Origin: Kondoa malvinella
Taxonomy: Eukaryota > Basidiomycota > Agaricostilbomycetes > Agaricostilbales > Kondoaceae
Reading direction: 5' to 3'
Length of the DNA stretch: 64,000 nucleotides
Assembly (NCBI GenBank): GCA_039545315.1
Contig: BCIM01000009.1
Location: 310,001 to 374,000 of the forward strand
A model generated the notes under the pieces. That model was not told the DNA's origin and did no database searches. It saw only the letters and a list, made by a program, of their open reading frames with translations. How positions within the stretch are numbered: position 1 is the stretch's first letter; every line of letters begins with the position of its first letter. Below, piece by piece: positions 12,101 through 24,124 of this stretch. The translations under genes were made by a program, and so were the position numbers.

Positions 12101-13807
12101 GATGCTCATAAGCGAGCCAGTCAGCGTCGCTCATCTTGAAGGACCAGCTGAATGTTCGTACCTTTACCATCTACGCTCTGCAAGTCTGACAAATGACGTT
12201 GCAGGAGCACACTGCAAAGGCTGAAAGCGGGCGCACACAATTCCAAGCAAATCGCGAGCGTTGGACAGCCCTGTCTCGACGAAACCACCCTATGGTCACC
12301 GAAAGAGAAAGACTAGACGCACGCAAGCTTGCTATTGAACCAGATGTTGCAAGGCACCGGGTGAGAAACCGATTTCTGCTTTCCTGAGGTCCCGGAGCTC
12401 ACGGAGATTCGACCAGGCGAAAGCTCAAAGGGCCCTTGATGTGAAGAATCAATGTCAGAGTGATGTACAACAATACGAAAGCAAGTTGGAAAAGCAAAAG
12501 GCGAAAGTGGCGGCACTCGAAGCAGCTTGGAACACGATCACTGATCAGTTAGAGGTATGTTCAGCGAGATCTAGTGACACGTAGGCTCAAACAACATCAG
12601 GCAAGAACAGAAGAAGCGGCGCAGATCTGCGCACGAGACGCTGTTACGCTAGATTTGAACAAGACCACAAAAGCCTACCAAGCCGACGTCCGAGCCCTCA
12701 CAAAGGCCCTGAGTATGACTACAAAGCGTCAAGGCGTGTCTGTCGATTTACTCAACGCAGAAGTGGCAAGATCGCTCGAGATACAGAAGAAGGCCAAACA
12801 GTCTATCAAGGATTTGACGGAATTATTTAAAGTAAGTGCCTCGCTGCTTCATTCCTTGCCTACGTAAGTGTCTAATCGGTGTATATAGGCGCTGAATGCT
12901 GCCTACATAAGTCGATCAGATCGTTGGGTACAATTACGGAAAATGTTTACAGTCCTCGCGCGCATGGAATTCACCAAGGTTAGTCAGTGTCAAGTTAGAC
13001 CCTGGAAGTGGTGCCGGTAGGCTAATTAGCTTTGTCGCTTCGAAAATGTTCAGTATATGTCTTTACGGGGCTACATCGGCAAGATGATCGTTGATTACGA
13101 TGAAGAGACAATGAAGATATGGGTACGTAGCTTGCCTCCTAGGCAATGGCATATAGCATACAGCGACGTATAGGTGAAACCCGAAGAGAGCAATGGCAGA
13201 AAGAAAGCTCCGTTCAAAAATGCCGACAGCTTATCGGGTGGTCAGTAGCTTTCATTTGCCTGATCTTTATTGATCTGGTACTTCAGGCGAGAAGAGTTTT
13301 TCGACTGTTTCGTTGCTGCTGACCCTCTGGGCATGCTTTTCCTGCCCTATTCGGGTCCTTGACGAGTTTGATGTCTACATGGATTCTGTCGCTAGATACG
13401 CTGCTATGAGTATGCTTGTGAGCTCGACCTTGTTTGATATTGGTGCAGTGCTTGATACTGCTTACAGATTGAAGGTGCACGCCTGAGTAATGGCCGGTAT
13501 GCTTTGTACTCTTGCGCGAAAGCTGTGTGCTCACGAGCTATGCAACAGACAACACATTCTCAGTAAGCTTCCGAAAGCCTACAGATGCCATGCTGACCGT
13601 CTCTTAGTATCACCGAATGCGGTTACCAACATTTCCTTTAGTCCAGACCTTCGAGTACACAAAGTGGTATGTCCTCGCACCAGCTGGACCAGCACTTTGT
13701 GACATGTGTTTTCATTGTAGGCCGATCCCCAGCGGAACCAAGTAAGCAACCTCAATCTGCTCTACGTGCAGTCTAACGGCATAGCACAGGGCCGGTTGAC
13801 AAATTAG
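9146..13807 (+). CDS. SMC6: SMC6, structural maintenance of chromosomes protein of the SMC5/6 complex
   Basis: ATPase subunit of the SMC5/6 complex, which acts in the nucleus in recombination repair and replication-fork stability. The Walker A motif GHNGSGKSA forms by splicing across an intron at 9740-9788. The block DNPVSFLSQDNARQFL is the SMC6 Q-loop region and distinguishes it from SMC5. Long coiled coils flank a hinge (around 11130-11830), and the C-terminal head has the signature LSGGEKSFSTVSLL and Walker B RVLDEFDVYMD. The N-terminus before the ATPase head is acidic and disordered. About 17 introns are inferred, including a pair bracketing a 13-nt exon at 9654-9666. In the first coiled coil the frame seems to shift by one base near 10870-10910 with no usable intron there. 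The stop is TAG 13805-13807. The gene sits between the arms of the aquaporin inverted repeat. Confidence 0.9.
9654..9666 (+). other. SMC6: Probable 13-nt microexon of SMC6
   Basis: The exon ending TTG GG at 9605 and the exon starting TTC at 9718 need 1 modulo 3 bases between them to stay in frame. Bases 9654-9666, flanked by AAG and GTCAGT, supply exactly 13 nt and give LRLGDRINFIVGHNG, matching the usual SMC6 spacing before Walker A. The flanking introns would be 48 and 51 nt. This is inferred by eye. Confidence 0.6.
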
Positions 13808-14015
13808 ATCTGCACAAGCTATGTATTGGAGCCTTCGACAATGTTGTTTGTACAAGAGTGTAATAGATTATATAAATATGACGAGTGCCCGTGTATGTAC
13901 CCCTATTTAATATGATGCAGTTTCACGTTATAATCATCAGCTCAGAATACCGTGCAGCTTGTGCAGGCCCAGACTGCAATACTCAATAAGTACAGCCAAC
14001 CTGAATAAAGACAAC

Positions 14016-15877
14016 TTACATGTTCTTGTGCCTGTGAGGAGACGAGATAGCACCATCGTCCTGAGCGCCGGCGTGGGAGAGAGACTGCTCGACCGATCGA
14101 TCGTCTTGTCTTCCGGTACCGGATGCACCTTTCGTACCATCTTGACGAACATAGCCAACTTTTCCATTAGGTAAAGTCTGGCGTACATGTGTTGGCCGAG
14201 TAGACATTTCAGGGTTGCCCTCCTCGCCAGCTCGAGCGCTGCCATTCATTTCTGCGTTTTGCTGATCTTGGATTGCAGCTCCTTCCATCATCCCGCGCTA
14301 TCAAGACATCAGCCAAAGATCTGGAGCTTTGGGTGTATCACTTACTTCAGCTTTGTCGATGTCCGCCTTTTTCATGCCCGCTGCGGCCATAGCATCTCTT
14401 TGATGGCGCGTCAGGCCATGATGTGCAGACCACTGACTGACCCTGGAGGCCACCGAAACAGGTTGGGTGGCATCCGCCTCGTCCGCGTCTTGACCCCTGA
14501 GCCAACTTGCTAAGAATACTCCAGCACAATGGGTAAAGAGGGGCTTACAACACAACACTACCATAGTCGAAGAGCTTGAGGATGGTGTAGAGCCTAGATA
14601 GAGGTGAGGATGTAAAAATCGCCTACCTGAAAAACGGCCTACGTGACCGAGATCAAAGAACCTGCCGATAGACGGTTCGTCAGCTGTGAAGGGGTGCAAC
14701 ACAGTAGAGCAGCATACCGATAAGCGGACCAATCCAGTAGATCCAGTGATAGCTAGGGAAAGAAGCAGAGATGACAGATGGTCCCAGACCTGTTGCCGAC
14801 ATCAGCTGAGACTCATCAAATGCGAGAAGCATACTTCGAGCAGGGTTCATGCCACATCCGGTCCATAGAGTACCGAGAAGCTGGCAGACGAAGAGTACTA
14901 GACCGATACCGATAGGCTACACAGAACTGTCAGCAAAGGCATCGATAGTCAAGCAAAAACATACAGCGATGAAAGTAGCTTTGTGCTTCTCGCTAAGGCA
15001 TCTTCTGTCAGCGGAGGTACGTACTACTAGCTACTCGCACTTACGCAGCCAACATAAGGACAGAAAAGACCAGAACCGCAGTCAAGAATCTGCTTTAGCG
15101 TTCAGCTTCAGCAGCACTTGATCGCAAATGACTGACGCTTCCATGAACAAACCCTGCGCAACATTTACGAAAGGCGCAAGTGTAGTGATGGTGTTCTCTA
15201 CTCCTCCATAAGGCGTCAATAGCGCGACCAGACCTGCGCCGAGGATTCCGCCTGCAAGTTGTGCGATGACCAGCAACACGGCCCGAAATGACTCGACACC
15301 ACCGATGAACCAAAGGGCGAGTGTGATGGCGGGATTGAAGAGGCTGCATTTGGATGAGTATGGATGCTGCTAATAAAGCTGCACACGTACCCTCCGGTGA
15401 TACTGCATCGCTTTGTCAGCCAGACATATCGATTAGAGTGACAGCGCGTACCGGTAGAAGATCCAAGCTGTGACCAAGAGACTGAACCCCATTGACGTAG
15501 AGATGAACAGGATAGTCTGGTTCGACAGAGAGATAGTTCCGGCCCTGCGACGCATCAGCTTGGTGACTATCAGCCGTAGAATATCGTACGTCTGCTGTTG
15601 CGTCACAGTCTCTGAATTCTGCGCCGTCTTGATGCCTCCCAAACCTATTCCGGAAATAAGCTTTGTGATGCAAATCTAGGATCTGCAGACGGACCGAGAA
15701 ACAAGAACATAGTAGTCCCAACTGTTCGCGAGTACCGATATCAGCTGCAGGTTTGCGCAGCAAGGCTCGTCGACTGACTCAATTCACCACCTGGAATAGG
15801 CATTTTCAGCTTCTGGGTGAATCCCTGATAGACAGGTGCTTACCCGCAGCTATCAAGTCTTGTTTGAGCTTCACCAT
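14016..15877 (-). CDS. Aquaporin (MIP family), copy 2
   Basis: Paralogue of the aquaporin at 6843-8690, in the opposite orientation. The start at 15877 gives MVKLKQDLIAAGGELIGTTMF. Both NPA boxes lie in the tract shared with copy 1 (14487-15342). The exons before the tract carry many synonymous and some replacement differences from copy 1, for example in the exon encoding GGIKTAQNSETVTQQQT. The cytoplasmic tail after WLRGQD is related but clearly different and ends in HKNM at TAA 14016-14018. Copy 2 has an extra intron splitting the AAGGE codons (about 15842-15793) that copy 1 lacks. It converges with SMC6, 208 bp away. Function should be as for copy 1; different tails may give different trafficking or gating. 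Confidence 0.85.
14487..15342 (-). repeat. 856-bp inverted repeat, right arm
   Basis: Reverse-complement partner of 7332-8187 with equal length and no mismatch seen where compared. The arms are 6.3 kb apart with SMC6 between them. Introns inside the arm are as identical as the exons, which purifying selection on protein would not explain. Confidence 0.9.
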
Positions 15878-17231
15878 CCTGTCTCCTAGTGTTGTCGTTG
15901 AAGTGCAAGAAGCTAATTAAGTGATGTAGCGAGACAAAACAAGGCTTTCGACGACTTTTTCGATCAAGTAAACAGGGCGGCTAAATGACGTGCGCGGAGA
16001 CAGCGCGGGGAGTTTGTCGAATGCGCTGTGCCGCTTCTCTAATAAGCAGCATAGATCCATACACGTCACGCAAGAAACAGTTCGGCCCCCGTAAGCAGTA
16101 GTCGCCTGTAATGGCGATCAATCGTGGACATCTCCGACAAAGCCGGTGTTTGGTTGAGATAGGTTCCGAAGTACAAGAGGCAATTTGACAGATGTAGCTG
16201 GCAGAGAATAAAATAGAGAGAGGGAAAGCAGGAAAGCAGAAAGACAGCAAAGTCGTATCCATCGGCTATCGTGAAGGACATGCAAGAGATATTCAGGCCC
16301 CAGTGTATTCGAAACTGTCATGCAATCGGTTCGATAAGAGGGCAGGACTTGCAAATGATACAAATTTGGGGCATCTTTCTTCGCCTGTAACACGCCGTTT
16401 TAGGACTAATGTTGGCTGCATCAGATTTCGGCGTCTTGGATTTATGTGAGACAGATACGTTGAAGCGCCCACCATGGTGCAAGTGCGCTAGCGAGACGCA
16501 TTGATCGCAATTCATAATCGCAATTCTTGCAGATGCCAAATTTCACGATAAGTGGAACATGAAGGAAAGCCCTTCAGTGCAGCATATCGATGCCTATGAT
16601 TACCAATATGAGCAGTAGTGTAGGCTAAAGTATCGTCCGTAGCTTAGCGTCCTTGCACTGTCCTTCGAGTCTTCGCTGATGACAGTTGCAAGCTCTCTGA
16701 CGAACGCATGACAAGTGACTGTCTTGGTACGCGTTCCGGGCCGATGCTCGAGGTCTTCTTAAGCTTCTTGCATGTCACTTTGAGCAGCTTGACTACAGCG
16801 GACGTGTGTTTATCAATCCTAAGGCCAGAGCATTGAAATCGAGTTTGCCGAGCTTCTGGCTTCCCTCGCAAAAGACGCGCAGCAGTAGGCTTGACCTGGT
16901 GATTGCTTTTGCTGTACTTGATTGGTACACTCTGCTAGCAGACGTGGAGAGCTGTGTGCTGAGATTCCAAGATCCACGACGGCTCGCTTCGAGGCTATAG
17001 ACAACTTCGGTATCGCAGGTGGGGTATAGTCCTCAGGCAATGATATCATCTCGTAGCCAGGTCTTAAGACGGAATAGCTGCTATTGGCCGTTGTCGAACG
17101 AAATGTATTCATGCTCGGTTGTCGAGCTACAGCCAGCTGAATAGTCTTCCTGTTCCGTATCCTGTCTGCCAGAAGCCTGTTTCGATCTATCTTGCGTTTC
17201 CTGGCAATCCTTCTCCTGCTAATACTCGAAG
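15878..17231. other. 1.35-kb region with no confident gene
   Basis: The gap separates the start of aquaporin copy 2 (minus) from the HD-domain gene (plus), so two promoters are expected. It is long for this gene-dense window. The longest open frame is on the minus strand at 17250-16819 (143 codons from an ATG inside the first exon of the HD-domain gene). It is basic and Ser-rich at first and matches nothing I know. I could not join it to a convincing downstream exon. Confidence 0.3.
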
Positions 17232-18210
17232 ATGTCGGACAAATTGGCATTCATGCACATTGTCGAGCAGCTCAAGGTGCCCCTCGGATACTCTATGAAC
17301 CTCTTCTATGTATGCCTATACTTTCTTTTATTAGAAAACGAAACGGACAGGCTGGGTCAGAGAAGGAGTTCAAGGTGTCGAAAGGTAGCCAATCTCCAAT
17401 GAAGTAGGAAATTCTGTTCTTATCAGGTATGATCAGTATAGCGGATCATATGTATCGGTAGGCTACATCCTAGACTGTCCTTCGCCTTTCATAACGCTGT
17501 CCAGGATGGGCATGTTGGCCATGCTGAGCGAGTATGATCACCTCGACATTGGCCGATGTGTCATGCTAGCGTTAGTACATGATGTAAGCTCCTTCCAGAA
17601 CCTTTCTCGATTCCTCTGATAACCTGATCAGCTCGCCGAAGCTCAGATAGGCGACATCACACCGTTAGATGGCGTATCAGACGAAGAGAAGGAACGCCGG
17701 GAAATCGTATGCTTTACTGTATGCTTGTCTCTCAAAAGCTGACTGCAATGCGTAGGAAGCGATGGAACATTTTCTAACAAAGCTTTTACCAGCCGAATCA
17801 AAAGCTTCAAAGCGGATACGATCACTTTGGCGAGAGTACGAAGATCGCCAGACCGATGAATCCAAGTTTGTCAAAGATCTGGATTTGTTCGAGCTTGGTT
17901 TGCAAGGGGTAGAGTATGAACGTGGTGAGGCAACAGCTTTACAGGTTCAATATCAGCTCATGGTGAACCGGGTAGATCAAGGCTTTGATCTGTCGCCTTT
18001 CTTCAAATCTACTCAGCGTACGCTCTTCAAATACCTGTAGCTGATCATCTTTCTCATTGGCTTACGTAGACAAGATCAAGTCGGAAGAAGTTCAGGGATG
18101 GTCCGCGGCATTGTATGTCCTGAACCCACACATGCTGAATCGTCGCTGATCGTGTCTCAAGAATGGAAGAGCGCAAGAGCATACAGGAATCAAAGAGCTC
18201 TAATGCTTAG
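17232..18210 (+). CDS. HD-domain 5'-deoxynucleotidase, HDDC2/YGK1 family
   Basis: Metal-dependent phosphohydrolase of the HD superfamily; yeast and bacterial relatives remove phosphate from deoxynucleoside monophosphates. The spliced protein begins MSDKLAFMHIVEQLK and continues KRTGWVREGVQGVESIADHMYRM. The metal-binding His and the HD pair are visible in SIADHMYRM and LALVHDLAE, followed by the family block IGDITPLDGVSDEEKERRE. A later block DLFELGLQGVEYER also fits. Six or seven introns of about 45-60 nt are inferred. The last exon gives MEERKSIQESKSSNA before TAG 18208-18210. Its length, a little over 200 residues, is usual for the family. The start is supported by phase with the second exon. 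Confidence 0.8.
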
Positions 18211-18320
18211 GTGACCTTTGTAGCATGAAATACCCTTTTAGACAGCATTCACCGCTTGCAACCGTTTGATCTGATCTGACCTGACTGCCTCTCTGTACTA
18301 CTCGCATGCAGCTATAGTCC

Positions 18321-19798
18321 GTGCTTAAAGCCCGTGTCGTGGCTCTTTCCTTCCTGGCGTGCCCTAATCTGACAAGCGGCGCATTTGGCGACTTGAGGCC
18401 CTCTCTGCCTGCTGTATCGGTAGCCCTATGCCAGTGCATCGCAGATAGAAGAATCTGCAATGTTCATTTCCAACAGCAATACCAGCAGCACGTTCATGAG
18501 CCTGAGCAAGATGATAGCTCGAATGTCACAATTTGGTGCAACAGCTGCGGCCTGGATTTCTATTCGTGGAATGATTTCGACGAGCACAAGCTGGACACAC
18601 GCTACCACTTTTGGTGCAATTCCATAACGAGGACTGCGACACTTGGGACGATCTGGTGGAACACTTTTTGGACTGGCCAGATCATTTCTACTGCGAGGAC
18701 CACGATGCGCACTTTGATGATAATCAACAGCTGTGCGAACACTTTGAGTAAGTCTTGTCCTGCAGAGCTGTTGTCATTATGCCGAGGCTAGCTTAGATAT
18801 GAGCATGTGTTGTGCCAGCCTTGCAAGTCAGTCGCGATGGTCCACAGTGCCGTTCCATACTGATCTGTGGTCAAGCATATCTTTCCCTGATGGCGGGGCG
18901 CTCAATCATCATCTGCAGAACGATGGACGGCACTTCTTCTGTTTTCAGTAGTGCCGTCATCTCCCCTCTAGGAGGAAATTGACGCAGCACAAACGAGGGC
19001 CAGCTCACAAGCCTCGGAACGTCCATTGTCCCTGTAATCTCATTACGCCAGTATCCGAATTGCGCTGACTGACTGATATAGACTGCCCAAAGCGCTTTCT
19101 CGATGTGACTGGCATGACGAGTCATCTCGAGAGCGGTTCCTGCACGAGGTAGAATCGATCCCTCGTTCTCCACTTTACACTGCTAAGGCCTATCCAGCGG
19201 ATCAAATAGACATTCGGTCAACCGCCATGTCAGACGAGTAGATACTTCTAATCTGATTACGAACCCGGCCCGCTTCCTTGGTGGAGCAGATTGGGAGCCC
19301 AAGGCCATCTATGCTACATAATTGGCATGGAATGGCTGGGTAAGATGATCATCCCATTCATCCGACATTCAAGCTAACTGCAAATGACAGGATCGCGCCT
19401 ACGAATGCTATTATTGTCATAAACAGTACCGTCATCTCAAAGACCTGAACCAGCATCTAGCTTCACCGGTACACGACAGCAAGATCTACATATGCAGAAA
19501 TCGACATTGCCGCTATGAATGCAGCGCGCTCAGTACCCTGATCAGGCATTTTGAATCGGGCGGTTGCGGAGTTGCGATGTTTCAGCAAGAGGTGGAAGGT
19601 CGACAGAGACGAGCTATTGAACGTGAAGATGAGATTAGGGCTAGGTCGGAGAATCATCAACTGGTAGTGCAGAGGCATCAGCATGTGAAGAGCCCTCAGC
19701 AAGTTGCTCAAGAACTCTGCAATCGAGCAATGGAGCTTCAAGAGCAAAGCAGAGCCATATTGAACAACCTCGGTATGGCAATGAGCTTCTTTTCGTAA
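18321..19798 (+). pseudogene. C2H2 zinc-finger gene, probably degenerate
   Basis: Repeated C2H2-type fingers of a fungal family are readable in pieces: WCNSCGLDFYSWNDFDEHK, a second unit with DHFYCEDHDAHF, a unit with HHLQNDGRHFFC, one ending SHLESGSC, and a clear last pair, YECYYCHKQYRHLKDLNQHL and RNRHCRYECSALSTLIRHF. The units fall in different frames. Frame changes occur near 18620 and 18850, an in-frame TAG lies at 18949-18951, and an in-frame TAA lies at 19319-19321 within a block that is otherwise conserved (IYAT, stop, LAWNGWD). No ATG lies in the first open frame. Introns could explain some breaks but not the TAA in the middle of a conserved block. The last exon (to TAA 19796-19798) stays open and encodes a helical Gln-rich tail, so a shorter gene may survive there. 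Confidence 0.6.
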
Positions 19799-20153
19799 AG
19801 ACATACAGTGCGTCCTTCTTTTGGAATCTCGTCTTCAGGCTGATGTTTCATCAGATCATTCAGAGCGATTGACCTGCTGATGAGCAAACTCAGAGAAGTC
19901 AAAGCTGGAAAGGGTAGTCGGCGGCATTGTACGTGACCAGCTTCTCGCTCGATACCGCGACTGATTTGATTCAAATGATCCACAGAAGGGCAAGCACACG
20001 AGCGCATATCGTATAGGGATTAGATGACCTGTAATGCATCCCTTGAAGTTGACTCTTAGACAGCATCATCCAATACCTTTGTTCCGAACATATCCTGCAT
20101 TGCCTGTCCCAGCAGCCTTGATGCTATAAGAGCGGCCTATCCAGTAGCACATC
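19799..20153. other. Intergenic region, nothing coding seen
   Basis: A 355-bp stretch between the zinc-finger locus and the TBC-domain gene. Frames are short on both strands. It should include the promoter of the TBC gene. Confidence 0.35.
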
Positions 20154-23100
20154 ATGTCTGCCGCAGCCCTATCCAAAGCCAGAAAGGCGGTCTACTTCAC
20201 TGAAGAGACGCATCAAACGCGCTTTCGTGATTTCTTTGGCCTGCCAGATGGGGAATCTCCTCTTGCCGAACTGAATGGTGTATTGGGCTTGAAAGGCAAG
20301 AGCGAGGTCTACGCAGGCAAGATCTATCTCTCACAGCGTCACCTATGCTTTGCTTCAATGGACAAGCGCTCATGCCGCGTCTCGCTGCCTCTGTATGCTA
20401 TCCGAAGAGTAGAGAAGCTTGGTACTGGATCAGCTAGCGCCAACAGCCCGCTAGAGCGTGTCAGCGTAGGTGTATATGCCCTATCTATCGGTGTCTGGGA
20501 AGGCAATCGAATTGTACCGTGCTTCAGCTGCTCGATAGCTCTTCAGGCTGAATGTCGCTTCGTCAGATTCTGCAACTGAATGCTCTGCGGCCGACATGCG
20601 ATCAATTCGCTGCACAACTACGCACCCAGCTTAGAGCAGCTCTTCCGCTCATGAAGTCGCTCAAGCCTCTCTCGCGAACATTCTACTCTGAAATCCTAGT
20701 TAATGAAGAGGGCGAAAAGAAAGCTGAACCGCAACCTGCTGTCTCGCTCATTGATATGGAAGAAAAAGACCCGAAAGCTGCTGAGCAATCAGAGTGGACT
20801 ACTGTCAGTGGATTAGAAGGTGGTTGGCATGCTGGTCTTGGGCAGATATACAAGTATCCTGGTGATCCAAAGAAGTGCGCATACCGGTTGACATGTCGTG
20901 TCCATCTAATGTAGGATTCAGGTTGAAAGAGAAGTCAAAGCTGAAGCTATGGAAGGACTATTTCGAAGGTTAGTCGAGGCCGGACAGAGGCTAGCTCCTT
21001 GATCTAATGTCAATTAGTTCATGGTCGCAATTTAACAACAATCCGTTATCCACCGTTCTCGCGTCTAGTTCAAGTTGGTCTCCCAAATCGACTTCGAGGC
21101 GAGATCTGGGAGCTCAGTTCAGGCTCCATTCACCTTCGCGCCGAATTTCCAGGCGAATACGAAGCGATTCTAGCTCGACATGCAGGTCAACGGTCATTAA
21201 GCACAGACGAAATCGAGAAGGATCTGAATAGGTCACTGCCTGAATACGGCGCATATCAAACAGAAGAAGGCATCAACACTTTAAGGAGGGTGCTCACAGC
21301 ATATAGCTGGAAGAATCAGGTCAGCTAGATATCTAGAGAGTCTGAAATGGTCTCACTCTGTGCAGGAACTCGGTTATTGTCAAGCGATGAACATCGTTGT
21401 CGCTGCCCTTCTAGTGTAAGATGATTGAATCCTAGTCTTGAAGGGGCTCACCTTCCGTCTGATAGCTACACGAGCGAAGAGCAATGCTTCTGGCTGTTGA
21501 ATGTGCTCTGCGATCGCCTTTTGCCTGGCTATTATTCTCCTGTCGGTCTTGCGAGTATTAGCTTTTGCCGTAAGCTGATACTGTCTCTACCTGACAGACG
21601 ATGTATGGCACTCTACTGGATCGTCCGTCGTCTTGCTAGAGCACTTATTCGCTGCTGACATGCCGCTACAGAAAAGGTCTTCGAACACCTGGTCCAGCGA
21701 TGTCTGCCCGTCATACACGAGCATCTGCAGACAGTGGACGTGCAGCTCTCCGTGGCTAGCCTGCCATGGTTCCTTTCGCTTTTCCTCAGCTCCATGCCTT
21801 TGATATTTGCTTTCCGGTGAGTTGACTCAGTGCTGCCAAGGATTTGCTGATTTAGCGCATCGTAGTATCGTTGATTGTTTCTGCCTTATGGGTCCAAAGG
21901 TCCTCTTTCAAGTCAGCTTAGCTATCCTCAAGATCAACGGAGAACAGCTTCTTCAAGTGACAGACGATGGGATGTTCATCAGGTAGACGGCAGTCGCTCG
22001 CCTACCAGCTTCCGCTGATTACGGAGCTGCAGTATCATGAGAGACTACTTCGCCTCTCTTGGCGATTCTGCGCATCCAGCATCTACAGATCCTCGCATGA
22101 AGCAGGTTACGCGGTTCCAGGAGCTGCTCGTGGTAGCTTTCCGAGAATTCGGCGGCATAATTACCGAAGATACAGTCGCGAATGAGCGCAAACGATTCCG
22201 AGCAGAGGTCATAGACTCGATAGAAGCGTTCGCAAAGAGAACAGCAATACGAAATCTGCAGCCTGGCCGCCTAAGCAAAGCCCAGACGTCTGTGGTTTAT
22301 GACACTTACCAGACGTCAATCCTGAAGGCCAAAGAAGGCAACGTCACCAGCTCGACACCGAATGCAATCCTTTTGAATGCTCGCTTCACGGATGCAAGCG
22401 ATCGACCTGAAGTTCGGATCGATGCCAGGACATTCGGCTTCTTTATCGCGGATGTTGCGTGGGTTATCCACGGTGCTCAGCCCGTCATGACTTACTCTTG
22501 ACGCAGCACCTGGGCGCGAGATGAGCATGTCGTCAAGAACGCCTTCCACAATCATACAGTCCGGCGATGTGCTGATCACGAACTAATCAATCGGCTCTTC
22601 TTTGAATGGGACAAGTCGCGGCAAGGTGCTCTGTCACTTCAAGTGAGCAAACAGCATCTGTCTGCGATCGCATTGCTTAATACTTGATTCTCCACACAGG
22701 ATGTGGTCGATGGACTGAATCAGGTCGTCTTCAACGATATGCTGGAAAACATTGCCTGGTTCTTCGGTCTGCACGATAAAGAAAAGGACGGCTACTTGAC
22801 CAAAGACGAATTTCTCCAGCTTTCAGAATCTTTACTGTTCATCTTCCGCAATGAAGTCGGAGATCAATATCTGGCAGCCGTCAGTAGGGTGAGTACGACA
22901 ACCAGGTCTACATGATGCAGTATAATGACTTCCTTGCGACTTACAGCTTTTACAAAACGCTTTCGAGTACGCCGACAGCATAGCAAAAGACGCTCAGGAT
23001 GATGCATCTAGTGCTACAAATTCGTCAGAGGAAGCAGCAACACAGCGAGCGCGAGCCAACTCTGTCGACGAAAGCCCAAAACAGCCTTACCTCAATCTTG

Positions 23101-24124
23101 CAACGTTCCGTATGGTCGTTCTCGCCGATGAACTCCTGGAAGCCTTCTTTGAGATCGATCTGACAAAGTCATGGAAGCTAGAAACGCCTGTGGTGGAGAC
23201 GCCTGTCAAGTCTGGGTTCCTTGGCGGTCTCTTCCAAGCGATAGCAACGGACGAGAACAAGGTATGCCTTTTGGTCATGGTACTGATATGAGCGCTAAGT
23301 TGTTATACAGGAACGCTTCAATCGACTGGCTGATGCAGTCGGACAAACGCTAGAGATCCAGACAATAGAACAGAAGCCTTCTATTGGCAAGACCGACGCT
23401 CTGTCTAGCTCAAACGAGCTCAAGTCTCGTGAATCGATGTTCTCTCCTCGTATGGCACCTTCACCTTCTCAGTCTTCACCTTCTATGCGCTCGCCTTCCA
23501 TCAGGTATGATCCTTTTCATCCTCACTTCGATTACAAGCTAAAAGCAATGTATTCAGCTCATCTTCTTCACAAAAGCCTTCGATATCCACAGAGACCTCG
23601 ACTTCGCCTACATTATCGACCTCCACGTCAACGAGCTCACTTGTGCCGCCGCCTTTGAAACGATTGCCGAGTGTATTACCTGAGCGAGAGAAGTTCCTCA
23701 GTACGTGATAGTCTGCTCATACGGAGTATATGCTAAGCGAAGGCCATCGCTGTATAGTTGACACCGCGGTGGAAGATGAAGATGACCTCGATATCGGATT
23801 ACCTTCACCTGGGCAATTAGTCGACGAGTAGGTCTACCTCGCAGTCGATTCTGCTATCGCTGATTATACTCTCCAGTAATCTCATGGAAGACATAGAGTA
23901 AGCTGGGCTGGATTTAGCTAACGGCACGAGCTAAAGATCTTGATGTACAGCTCTTTCTTGCTTGCTAACGCTAGCGATGAGCAAGGACTTTCTGAAGCGG
24001 AAAAACAGACCACGAAGAGTAGGCTCTCGCGGTATCTGTGTGCTCCTTGCTGATGCTGTTGGTCTGCACTACAGAATTGATGGCAGAAGATGCGGAGCTC
24101 GAGAAAGAAGAGATGAAGATCTAA
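20154..24124 (+). CDS. GRAM and TBC-domain Rab GTPase-activating protein (Gyp2/Mdr1 type)
   Basis: GTPase-activating protein for Rab/Ypt proteins in membrane traffic. Starting at ATG 20154, an N-terminal GRAM domain ([43 protein letters not shown]) precedes a TBC domain. The TBC catalytic residues are present: Arg in [12 protein letters not shown] and Gln in GYCQAMN. After it comes an EF-hand-like helix-loop-helix ([18 protein letters not shown]), then a long Ser/Pro-rich disordered region and an acidic C-terminus with [12 protein letters not shown] at TAA 24122-24124. This order matches yeast Gyp2/Mdr1 and animal TBC1D8/9. More than a dozen introns are inferred; the one at about 21556-21600 joins YYSP to [11 protein letters not shown]45 follows 142 bp downstream. 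Confidence 0.85.

Noticed and set aside
9146..13807. SMC5 instead of SMC6
   Set aside because: The block NPVSFLSQDNARQFL and the acidic N-terminal extension fit SMC6.
18321..18460. Start of the zinc-finger gene at 18321
   Set aside because: The codon there is GTG, and no ATG lies in that frame. It marks only where the frame opens.
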